In this document: positions 11,094 through 20,216 of the stretch, piece after piece
Layout: the number at the start of each line of letters is the position of its first letter
Numbering within the stretch: the stretch's first letter is position 1
DNA from: Acanthaster planci
Taxonomy: Eukaryota; Echinodermata; Asteroidea; Valvatida; Acanthasteridae
NCBI RefSeq assembly: GCF_001949145.1
Contig: NW_019091540.1
Location: forward strand, 277,098-320,325
DNA length: 43,228 bases
Direction: 5' to 3'
Translations under genes and position numbers: made by a program
The notes under the pieces: generated by a model
Told to the model about the DNA's origin: nothing
What the model saw: only the letters and a program-made list of their open reading frames with translations
Database searches by the model: none

Positions 11094-11788
11094 AATCAAT
11101 CTTCCAGAAAAGAGAAATATCTGGTCAAGTAAAACTCAGCCAAGCCAGAAACCTAGCCAGAGGCCCCCTATACTTTTTTACTTTCCTAGTGGGTATATCC
11201 TCGTGAGTATAACGTGTAGTTTGAACAACCCTGGCGCAAAATTCCGGAAATTTTAAATATTTTCACATGAATTCACAATATTGTGTAATTTAATTTCGAT
11301 TAAAGAATTTTTCAAAGTTGTAAAACTGCTATCATTTTAATCAGCACCGTGTACGGCTAACTTTTAAAAATTTCTTGATTAATTTAAATGAACCTAAAGG
11401 GTAATATCCTCTGTTGGGCACCAACTATGGTGTCTGTCCCAACTATAGTTCGGACGATTGCTACAGTTCGGTCAACCCGATACTTGTTGGCCATGCCAAA
11501 GAATGCGCGCCAACGTCATTTCGTTTTCTTGTTTCGCTACGGGTGAAATGCCACACTTTAGGTGAATTCTGTTGGCTGCGAGCCGCAAAAACTTGTTGGA
11601 GCCTGTTGAGAAATTTTCGAGCCAGCCCAATTGAGTAGCGCAGTTGCGACCGTCCCAATTGTAATTGGGTCTATGCTTTAGTTGGGCATGACATCGCCAT
11701 TTAGGCCTTGAGTTTGAGTACAATTTTTGTGAAGGTTTGTCGGTCATTGATTTCGTCTTGTTTAGACGCCTAAGCAAAAGTCGCAACC
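11094..11788. promoter_or_regulatory. Shared upstream region of PHF14 and NDUFA4
   Basis: These 695 bp separate the divergent start codons and must hold both 5' UTRs and promoters. The part near 11.50-11.67 kb is richer in CpG than its surroundings. It contains CCAAT-type sequences on both strands within a palindrome at 11654-11669 (CCCAATTGTAATTGGG) and GCGCAGTTGCGA at 11638-11649, which resembles an NRF-1 site. No TATA box is evident. The transcription start sites are not visible from sequence. Confidence 0.55.
11654..11669. promoter_or_regulatory. CCAAT-type palindrome between the divergent genes
   Basis: CCCAATT and AATTGGG form two 7-bp arms around GT. A CCAAT core therefore reads on both strands, as an NF-Y-like element serving either direction would. 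Placement about 120 bp before the NDUFA4 ATG fits a promoter element. Function is inferred. Confidence 0.35.
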
Positions 11789-11833
11789 ATGATGCAGGGA
11801 TTAACAATGAAGTCACTACGAAGTCACTATTCA
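11789..11833 (+). CDS. NDUFA4: NDUFA4 exon 1
   Basis: ATG in context AACCATGATG, 15 codons, donor GTAAGT at 11834, phase 0. Residues QGL and the basic KSLR resemble the N-termini of invertebrate NDUFA4 proteins. Confidence 0.85.
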
Positions 11834-14123
11834 GTAAGTGTTAACTGTTATGTTTAATAGTTCTTTGATCTTTCAAAATTTAGAGACATTTTTACTAAAA
11901 TAAATGCTCTAGGCAGCTAGGCATGTTAGGGCCTAGGCTAGTCACTTCGCCCCATTTTCACGTCGCCTCTAACCGTACCACTTTGCCCCATTCCCACTTC
12001 GCCTCATCCCCACTTTGCCTGACCGTGCTCGAGTGTGTTATGACTTTTGCAAGCTTCTTCAAAAAGTGGTCGAGAGAGAGGAATTCCACAAACGACACTG
12101 AGTTATACATGACCATAGGAAACTGTAAATTAAGCCTCCTTCATTTGTCCTTTTGCTGTAACCGTAAAAAAACAGTCAAAAATTGCTTCCACTTGATTTC
12201 TCCTAGTACACGGACACATATGGGAAATTTGACCGGTTTTGACTGATAGGACAACTGTGTCAGGAGAACTTAAAACCAAAAAAAGAGGGTGTGGCTTTTG
12301 GATACAAAAGAGGGTGTCTTTGCTTCTACCTCTTTCTCAATCTCCTCTCTTCTTTTCTTCTTCAGTTGCCAGTCTATCTCTCTTTCCTTGACATCACCAC
12401 CTCTTTTTCACAAGGCTCTTCTAGGCTGGGGTTTGAACCTCTTTCACTTCTTGATTTTCAACTCCTCAGTTTACACCGCTTTGCCAAGCAGGTTGTTGCA
12501 GGAAGAGGTCGATTTATTTTAGTTAACGTAAAAAGAAAAACCTGCTTATCTCTTAACCATAAACATATTCCTTTCTGGCCAATTTACTCATTTCCAAGCA
12601 CAATGTCGGATCCTTAAATTAACAAGAAATCAACAAAGACAGCTCGCTTAGCCACCTACATGTACATGTATTTATGTGCACAATGGTAGATGCCCTCAAA
12701 GCTGTCAGTTTGCTCCCACTCCTGTATGCACAAGAGATGGATCTAACTGGTTGATTGCCACTACGTGGTGAACTCTTCCTCACTAATATCTACTATTAAC
12801 AGACACGTCTTTCTATTTCTAAACTTATTGATATTTGTGATACTCAGAAATTGTCGTGGTCCAACAAGTTATTCTTCTCCCTTTTCTAGAAGGCATCTCC
12901 TGATGCAAGCACACCGGAGCACTACATGCATCTGACAAGAAGTCTCTTTAAAACAAATCTGTCTGTACATATACATTTACATGTACTTCAGAAACTCCTG
13001 ACCATGAAATTATCACGCTGTGCACTGTGTGTGCACACTAGGTCAAACATACTTTCCATGGAGATCTGCAAAGCATGCCTTCCGTGTGTTCACCAGCCTT
13101 GTCTCATTCATTGCAGTTGATTCCACTGTTCATCTCAGTGGGAGCTGGATCTGTGTTTGCCGCTTACTATCTCGCCCGACTTGCTCTGAAGAACCCCGAT
13201 GCGACGTAAGTGTATCAGCGTACTACTGTAATGTGACTTGGTTACAGGACAATGAAACTGTTATCCGGGATTGCTACAGGAACACTCCACCGTGAGAATA
13301 TATAACTCAATGTAGAAATGACAGGTTGTGTGACAGGTACATGTACATGTACATCCAGCAACGCATGCATGTAACAACCTATAACTGTTACCAATGAAAT
13401 ATATGCCAAAGCCTGATATACATGTACCGTATCTCCCAAGAAGCTTCACATAGTCTTAAAAAAAAAAGAGTGTGCCAGAAACTTTTATTTGCACAGATTT
13501 TTGTATAGGTTGACATTTTTGGGACATAAAATCGGATGTACATGTAATAAAAAAAAGTTGTACCCGTATAAAGTGTCATCCAGTTTGCCCTGACATTGTA
13601 AGACTGTACCATAAGTGTAGTGGCAAGTTTGTTCTTGTTTTCCTACATCACTCAGAAATAATCAGCCATAAAACTGGAATATTTCTACTTATAGGTGGGA
13701 CAAGAAGAATAACCCATACCCTTGGACAAGGATCAAGCCAAATGAGAACATCAAGGTAAAAACAGAACAATGAAAACACAAGTTCTAGGGTTTTTACTGT
13801 TTACCAACATTATTGGTGCTTACATCACCAAGGTACTGCCGATGAGTTTGGGGTTAAATGACTGACACTTTTGTTGTTCTCATGGCTGTTTATAACAGAT
13901 GTCGCATGTTGCCGACCTGTTAATGTACGCATGTAATCAAGTATAGAATAAACATACCATCAAGCTGTTGTAACCTTTTCACAGACTCACCCATGCTTTT
14001 TGTAAAAGTGAACCTTGACAGTTTGAATATACTTGTAATAGCTTTGTATTATTTTTCCTTCAGTTCTATGCCCCAGGAGGTATAGACTTTGCCAAGCTGA
14101 AGTCAAACCGACCTGAACTCTAA
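11789..14123 (+). CDS. NDUFA4: NDUFA4, cytochrome c oxidase-associated subunit (complete)
   Basis: A small single-pass protein of the inner mitochondrial membrane. It was first assigned to complex I and is now regarded as a subunit of complex IV. Exons 11789-11833, 13117-13205, 13695-13755 and 14064-14123 join in frame to 84 aa; human has 81. The N-terminus MMQGLTMKSLRSHYS precedes a hydrophobic span at about residues 16-38 that begins LIPLFISVGAGS, against human LIPLFVFIGTGA. Then come NPDATWDKKNNPYPW and the C-terminal FYAPGGIDFAKLKSNRPEL, like human FYSVNVDYSKLKKERPDF. There are two ATG codons in tandem; the first has A at -3, and translation from either would give almost the same protein. 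The gene is head to head with PHF14 and shares its upstream region. Confidence 0.95.
11938..12032. repeat. CACTTTGCC-type degenerate repeat, copy 1
   Basis: Short related units such as CACTTCGCCCCATT, CACTTTGCCCCATTCC, CACTTCGCCTCATCC and CACTTTGCCTGACC follow each other at about 15-20 bp. Similar but longer tracts occur at 29829-30190 and, inverted, near 32190-32230. Confidence 0.6.
12425..12490 (-). repeat. tRNA-like sequence (SINE head or tRNA relic)
   Basis: On the minus strand TGGCAAAGCGGT (12475-12486) matches a pol III A box, and GGTTCAAACCC (12429-12439) matches a B box. The spacing is that of a tRNA. The arms do not all pair, so it is more likely a tRNA-derived repeat or relic than a working tRNA. 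Confidence 0.5.
13117..13205 (+). CDS. NDUFA4: NDUFA4 exon 2 (membrane segment)
   Basis: Acceptor TTCATTGCAG, donor GTAAGT. It encodes LIPLFISVGAGSVFAAYYLA and RLALKNPDA, the single membrane helix and the conserved LALxNPD motif. Confidence 0.95.
13337..13354. repeat. ACATGTAC microsatellite
   Basis: Six-base TACATG units in an uninterrupted self-complementary run in NDUFA4 intron 2. Many shorter runs are scattered over the window. Confidence 0.8.
13695..13755 (+). CDS. NDUFA4: NDUFA4 exon 3
   Basis: Acceptor CTTATAG, donor GTAAAA. It encodes WDKKNNPYPWTRIKPNENIK, the conserved WDxxNNPxPW block. Confidence 0.95.
14064..14123 (+). CDS. NDUFA4: NDUFA4 exon 4 and stop
   Basis: Acceptor TTCCTTCAG. 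It encodes 19 residues from FYAPGG to RPEL and a TAA stop at 14121-14123. The C-terminus FAKLKSNRPEL is typical of the family. Confidence 0.95.
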   Translation, partial: FYAPGGIDFAKLKSNRPEL

Positions 14124-15517
14124 GACATCTGGCCACCCACCCCTCGCGACTCAACGATATGAAAGAGCAATATTTCGATGAGCCTGCCAACGGGAGATGG
14201 CAGATGCCGTGAAAAAAAAATTTAAGGATTTGTACAAAGAAATAATTTGTTTGACTAATAATAATGAGCTCTTAAGAATGGTTTGTGTTAGAGAAGTTTA
14301 ATTTTGGTTTTGATTTTCAGTTTTGTGCTGTAAAGTTTTACAGTTATACATTGTACAAGAACATCATCAAAATACAATGAAGTTAATTGGTATAATGCCC
14401 CCACATCCTCCAATATTTAACCTCAGGGCCAAAGTTCACAGAGCTGCGAAGTGCATATTGTGCTGGGCAAAGATTTGCATAGCGAAAGGTGGTGATGCTG
14501 GTGACCAGCCAAAATGTCATGCATTCTGTATACAGTATTTCCTGTGACGGGTTCCCAGCTGATGTTTGCTCTTCACATAAATTGGCTAGCTTCTGCTTAG
14601 CAGCTCTGTCAAATTAGGCCCTGATCACTTTGACTTAATCCAGTTGACAGAGGCCCGATGATAGGCTTTTTAAAGGAGAAAGAACACTTTATCAGCATTT
14701 ATTGCAAGTGTTGGGGTTTAGATGGAAGCAAGATGTCTCCTAATGCATGTACTTCCTCAAACCTTCTGATACAGCATGCACAATCTGCAACCCACTGTAG
14801 AATGTGTTCTGAGAGTATTTCTCTGCTCGTAATGATCTGTGCTATTTACAAAGCAATATGGATTGTTCTTTGAATCTGACAAGGTGTTAGGATGGATATT
14901 TCAAAAGCATCAAAATGTGGAAATCACTCCACAAAAGATTAGTATTAGTCAACTTTCTTAGAAGCATATCCAGTTTAAATTTCACCCACAAAGATTTGCT
15001 GACAAAACACATTACCTGTGACAGAAAAGTGATAGACACAGATGTTACAATTTCCATATGAAGTATTTTAGGTTTATTTTTTATTTCAAAGTTGTTGTTT
15101 TTTTAATCCGAGCGCACAAACATTTCTCTACAGGGCTGAAGTCCTTCTGTGAAGATTATGCAGTCTTCCTCTCAACAGTATTCGCTTCACCCAGTTTTCC
15201 CGCGGAAGTATTTTTATAATATGCTGCAGAAAATTGTTCTCAGTATTTCAGAAAATTGCACAAATACGTGGATTCCATGTACCTGAGTCCTTCCCCCACA
15301 GGGTCAAATTAAACAGTGTAATTTAACGCACAAGCTTACATTGGATATCAAAGCAGAACTACACACTTTTTTTGAAAGGGATTTTTCTCTCCAGAACAAA
15401 TGAACAACCTGACCCTTCTATGACCATCAAATCATAACTCCTGCATGCATGTTAATGACCCAAGTTCTTGAACTTAGTGCAGAGTGTACCGTAGACTTTG
15501 ACACAGACTGATGTTGA

Positions 15518-15523
15518 AATAAA
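15518..15523 (+). terminator. NDUFA4: Possible poly(A) signal for NDUFA4
   Basis: AATAAA, the first exact hexamer noticed on the plus strand after the NDUFA4 stop. It would imply a 1.4-kb 3' UTR, long for this gene, and weaker variants such as AATACA lie nearer. Low certainty. Confidence 0.2.
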
Positions 15524-15913
15524 TTTGAAGAGCCAGTCATTTTAGTTGTACATGTATTTGTATGTTTGCAGATCTTTTCTCGGTGTCAACTGAATATTGA
15601 ATTCAGCGGATGATATTTACCAGTGTCATAGTCGAGACCATCACAGAGCCATGCACAAGACCATTCATGAGTTTTGTGTGAACAGTGACAAAGGAATGCT
15701 CGTGTTGCAGTTCATTTGAATAGCTTGTGACTTGAATTTAGACTGGAGGTCTTGTGTTGGTCCTGTGTAGTCCTGTGAGGGCCTAAAGTCGTCTACACTA
15801 CAGCACTGATATTTACCTTCAGTGCCACAACTGCTTAAAGTTCTGCGCCTCGGTTGTCTGTATATCAACCTGTGCAGATGGATCCATAGGGCTTACTACA
15901 TTACTGGGGCACC

Positions 15914-16036
15914 AATAGACCTAAAACATGTTTACATGTGCACTTTCCTATGGGGACTTGATTGATGGCATTCCACCTCAGAGTCATAGGAAAGTGCACA
16001 TGTAAACAAAGCGTGACATCATGTTACAGGTCTATT
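15914..16036. repeat. Inverted-repeat element (MITE-like hairpin)
   Basis: Perfect 24-bp arms lie at 15929-15952 and 15985-16008, around a 32-nt loop. The left arm starts TGTTTACATGTGCAC. Outside them a second pair, AATAGACCT at 15914-15922 and AGGTCTATT at 16028-16036, continues the fold after unpaired spacers. Confidence 0.75.
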
Positions 16037-19000
16037 CACTGGAGGGAGTGCAAATTCAAAAATTGACTCTGGAGAGGTTTGATAACTTTATCATGAAACA
16101 AACTTGCACAAGGCTAGGGGTGATCTATGTCAATCTACATGTATGTCAGATACAAAAAATGCATAGACCTCTGTCATGGGGCGGCCATCTTGCTTTTCAA
16201 CCGAACCAATGCAGCCAAGCTGAGTTTTGAAGGGAGAATAGTCTGTTGTCTTTTTATCAACATGTGAAGTTGTATTATTATTGCCAGTGGGTCTACAGGA
16301 ACAAGATAAACATGGCAGCATCCTGATAAAAGTCTATTGCAGAGATAAGGGAGAAAATGTGCAGGGATTCCATCCGCCCCCTCCCCGGCTCTTAGGGTTA
16401 ATAAGATATCACTGCCGTGATTAACGGGTTGACAAATCTGTGTCCAGTCTTGCAAGTTTTCATGAAGCATTTGAGGTATTTGTGTCTACACTGGTAGGGC
16501 CAGACACTGCAGATCTTCCTGATGTTTTGAGACCTGACATGCGAACTTCATACACCACACTTTTAGTGTTATGAACAATTTGTATGAGTTACGGACTTAA
16601 TTTATCAATTACGACACAAACACAGCTTTCTTTGCCTCACATTTTAATACTTAACTTTCCACAGGCTTAACTTGCTCCTTTATTCAATCTTTAATCTGAG
16701 AAAATAGCACACATTTCAATCACAAACCTCAAACTTTGCATGTACATCATCGGAGTCAGCCTCGACCTACGCAAGGAAGTTCTTTGACTTAAGGTGGCCC
16801 GTGTATGATTATCAGTAGAGTCTTTTACCATGTGATGGCTGAACAATCTCATTCTCCAGACCTCCACTTTATATCCATCTGCAGCTCCTGCTTCATCTCA
16901 AATTCCAGACTCATTCAAGAGCAGGTAAACTTCAAATCAAAATGAAATGTATGCAACTTTTAGTCGCCCTCACCACTTCAGTGTTCCTGCTGAGCGCCAG
17001 ACTAGAAATAATGAAATTGAACTACAAAGCCAGGTTGCAAATTGTGTAATTAACATATGCATATTAATAATAAGGCCATTATGTTAAAGTTGGCCAGAAT
17101 TACATTCTTGTAATAAACTGTGGGGACCTAGGGCCAATCTCATCATTGAGTTACACAAAGTCTTGATACAAATTTTATTTGCTACTGGCAACAGTAGAAA
17201 CGGGTCACAATTGAGTCCAATGTCATATGATCTATGCTGCCAGGGACAAGAATTCCCCAATTTTTCCCCATCTGCTTGGCCCTTTGACCTGTCATGAGAA
17301 GCACAAATCATAAAATTTTACTAATAATCTTTTTTTCTTTGCAAAATCATGTCTATTAGCTTCTCCGTAAGATGCAGTTCCAAAGTCAGGCAGACTGTTA
17401 ATTTGAGGTTGTGCATCGAAGTTTAACAGTTTTCAGGTTTGCCTCTAGACCATTCAAGAGTCATACCTTACATGTTTCTTTACAGAAGCTTTTATCAATG
17501 AGGTTATAAAACATCAAGTTAACCATTGATGTTATCATCATTAAATACAGCTACTCATGCACCAGGGAGCAATTTCAAAGACCAGCCGAACATAGGAATT
17601 TAACTAAGAAAGGAAAGTATTTGCTAAGTAATATGGTGGTTACTGGTCAAACTGCCATGAATTCAGTGCTTCTTTTGCCTGGTTTCCACTGATTTTTACT
17701 TAAAACATAAATTTTCCTGCTCAGCGGCAACCTTTGCATAGTCAAAACAACCACACACACTGCATTCTCCTGACGACAGACAGGGCACGGTGTATGAAAC
17801 ATTGAGTGTAGCAGTTCTATTCAAACTCTACTAACTCAGAAAAGAGATACACGGTGCTACCACAAAATTTCATCTCATTACTGCGTCCACCATGAAAACC
17901 TTCAACTTTGAGCAGAAACACCATTCTATAGATGAGAAACTTTGCTCACTACTTAGGGCAACTACAGCTTCATAAAAAAAAAAGAGAGTAAACATGTGAA
18001 CGCCTTTCATAAATAATCCATGTAAACCAACTAATACACAATACAATAGTTTGTACCTTTACTGTTTTGGTTCAGCTTGTGATCTTTACAATATTTTGCT
18101 AGTGTCCAATGACATTAATGACCACTACGCATTCTTGGTATGCGTCTGTACTGCTTTTGTGCAATAATTTGCCTTAAACGTCCGACACAAAACATTAATT
18201 CAATTTCTCAAGAAGATGTACTGCACAGCCAGTTACCTGAAATTCACAACATCCATTTTTAGCATTGTGATCACATTCATACAACTTTGAATATACGCAA
18301 AGGCAGTAAACAAGATTTTATCACTGTGGGAAAGGATTTCTCGGGGTAAACACGGATTCAAGAATATTACTTCATGAATCATTTCTAATGTTGATGCCGT
18401 TGTCACTCTAAAGGGATTGAATGTTAAATATTCAAAAGGAGCAATTTGTGCACAAATCTGGGCACACAATACCTGGGCCTTCCTCGAACAAATTGCTGAA
18501 ATACTGTGACAAATATTATCTACAAGTAGATTCACCAACACATTTACACAGCAATACACAAAAAACCTGACACTTCCTGATGCCAGTACTACTGTAATCT
18601 TTTCTTTTGTATATGTCCAGAATACACTAAAATGTTATGTGAGGCTGTTAAATTGCAGAAATGAAGCTGAAATTTCACGGTTGAGTTGAATACTCTGAAG
18701 AAGCCAACAAAGCATGCGCTGGGCTAAACAGCCTGAAATACATGCAAGAACAGAACAAATATTCAAGTGTTTGCAAAGAGTACTGCATCTTCAATGCATG
18801 CCAAAGTCCTTTTTCACAAACGCATGGACATTTTCAGCAGAAAAGTTCGTCCCAGAGCTCCCACTCCTACCAACAGAGGTTCTGACATTAGAAACTATAT
18901 GATACAAACCTCTGACTTCCATAATACTTTTGGGACCCATCTTACTCATGCACAACTTAGTTTCTTTCACAACTTAATGTCTTTCACAACTTAATTTCTG

Positions 19001-19079
19001 TAATCTGCATGTTCATTTACAATACTTCGGATTATCACTTTGTGTATAATTTGTTAATGTCCCCTTGATCTCTGTACTT

Positions 19080-19132
19080 TAAGCACATTATCAAGGTGGA
19101 CTTAGCGCATTATAAATATTCTGTATTATTAG
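19080..19132 (+). repeat. SINE-like 3' tail fragment
   Basis: TTAGCGCATTATAAATATT followed by TATTATTAGTATT resembles the 3' end of the SINE at 20587-20970 (GCGCTTTATAAATGAATAAA plus TTATTATT). Only the tail region is recognisable. Confidence 0.4.
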
Positions 19133-19930
19133 TATTTTTGTTTGTGTTTTTTCAACTAGGAAAAGAACTTCCCTACTCCTCGATAGACTCAGATATGTGC
19201 TAGGTTAGTATAAATTTTAGTCATTTTAGTCACATTGAGAGCACAGTGTCAAGAAGCAGGGGGTGAATTCTTCTCCACACCAAATTTCATTCCAAGAACA
19301 GCAAGCAACACTGTGCTAGGATTTTTTTCAATTATTTTAAACATATAGTTTTAAAAGTATCTTTTGGGCATAAAAAACAAGGAAAACAGAGAAATAGTTT
19401 TCTGATTTTTCTTTTTAACTTTGAAGATAAACATCTGCTTATTCCATACGTGCATTTCAGTTTTTTTCACCTAAATCCTGTCATATCTTGTTTCCAAAGA
19501 GTGAATGCGGTATGCATTGCTGCTTACTAGCTCCAAACTTGATTTTTACTTCCCTAATCAATTAAAAAAAGGTCAAGTGGCCTGCCGTATGACTTCACTC
19601 TCCAATTTCTTTGAAAATAAAAACACAGGATGTTGCTTCTCTATTAAAAACTCAGGAGACAAAAGGGGAATATGATTTTGACAACATGTAACCCAAAACA
19701 GTTTCCAAAGTAAGAAACGATAAAGAGGTTAGATTCATGACATTCCAAGCTACAGTTTGAACAGTGGCTGCCCCTTAGTGTCCACCCCACTTCCAATTTT
19801 GTCAAAACATTTAGCAGGGTCTTACACTAAAGTGAAAATTGCATCCCCCTGTGAATTTGCCATTTTGAACAGAAAATTGTTTCCCGAGTGACCCCATCAG
19901 GGCAGACACACCGTCCTTGCCATAGCCTTA

Positions 19931-20216
19931 TTATGCGTACAAAACTCGCATGGTGTTAGTGAAGCCTGCCCCAGAGCGCCAGCCGGTCACCACGATGACC
20001 GGTGACCCTTCCTTGAAGAAGCCTCGGTGGAGGCCTGTGTCGATGCCAAACTTGACTCGCCGGTCGATGTCATCCTGCCAGTTCTCCAGCTCGCGCTCTC
20101 TGAAGAGGCTGGGGAAGCAGCCCCTGTACAGGTGCATCTTGCGAGCCACTCTGGGGTCGCGGGTGACTGAAATGATGGGTACCAGCGGGCGGAATCGGGA
20201 CACCAAGTGCGCGGAT
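19931..20216 (-). CDS. PKM: Pyruvate kinase exon 10 and stop
   Basis: Acceptor GCATTTTCAG; TAA at 19931-19933. It encodes [33 protein letters not shown] and [15 protein letters not shown]. The last residues, LYA, differ from vertebrate PVP. Confidence 0.96.

Larger units (their letters stand above)
11834..13116 (+). other. NDUFA4 intron 1, no gene, repeats only
   Basis: A 1.3-kb intron. It holds a patch of the CACTTTGCC-type degenerate repeat (11938-12032) and a tRNA-like sequence on the minus strand (12425-12490). The open frames here are pyrimidine-rich and have no recognisable domain. Confidence 0.55.
14124..19930. other. Region between convergent NDUFA4 and pyruvate kinase, no gene found
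   Basis: This 5.8-kb stretch should contain the two 3' UTRs. No open frame on either strand shows a familiar domain, and no splice-linked conserved blocks were seen. It holds a possible AATAAA at 15518-15523, a strong inverted repeat at 15914-16036, and the tail of a SINE-like repeat near 19080-19132. No clear AATAAA for pyruvate kinase is found in the first 800 bp after its stop. Confidence 0.6.

Noticed and set aside
13987-14190. Minus-strand ATGG followed by an ideal donor GTGAGT, which could serve as a PHF14 first exon
   Set aside because: It lies across NDUFA4 exon 4 and its intron, on the far side of the NDUFA4 start. The phase would fit exon 2, but the candidate at 11021-11093 is nearer, does not overlap another gene and has an equally strong donor. 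It is kept only as an alternative.
16174-16470. Minus-strand open frame of 98 codons between the convergent genes
   Set aside because: No motif, no splice-linked continuation and ordinary composition.
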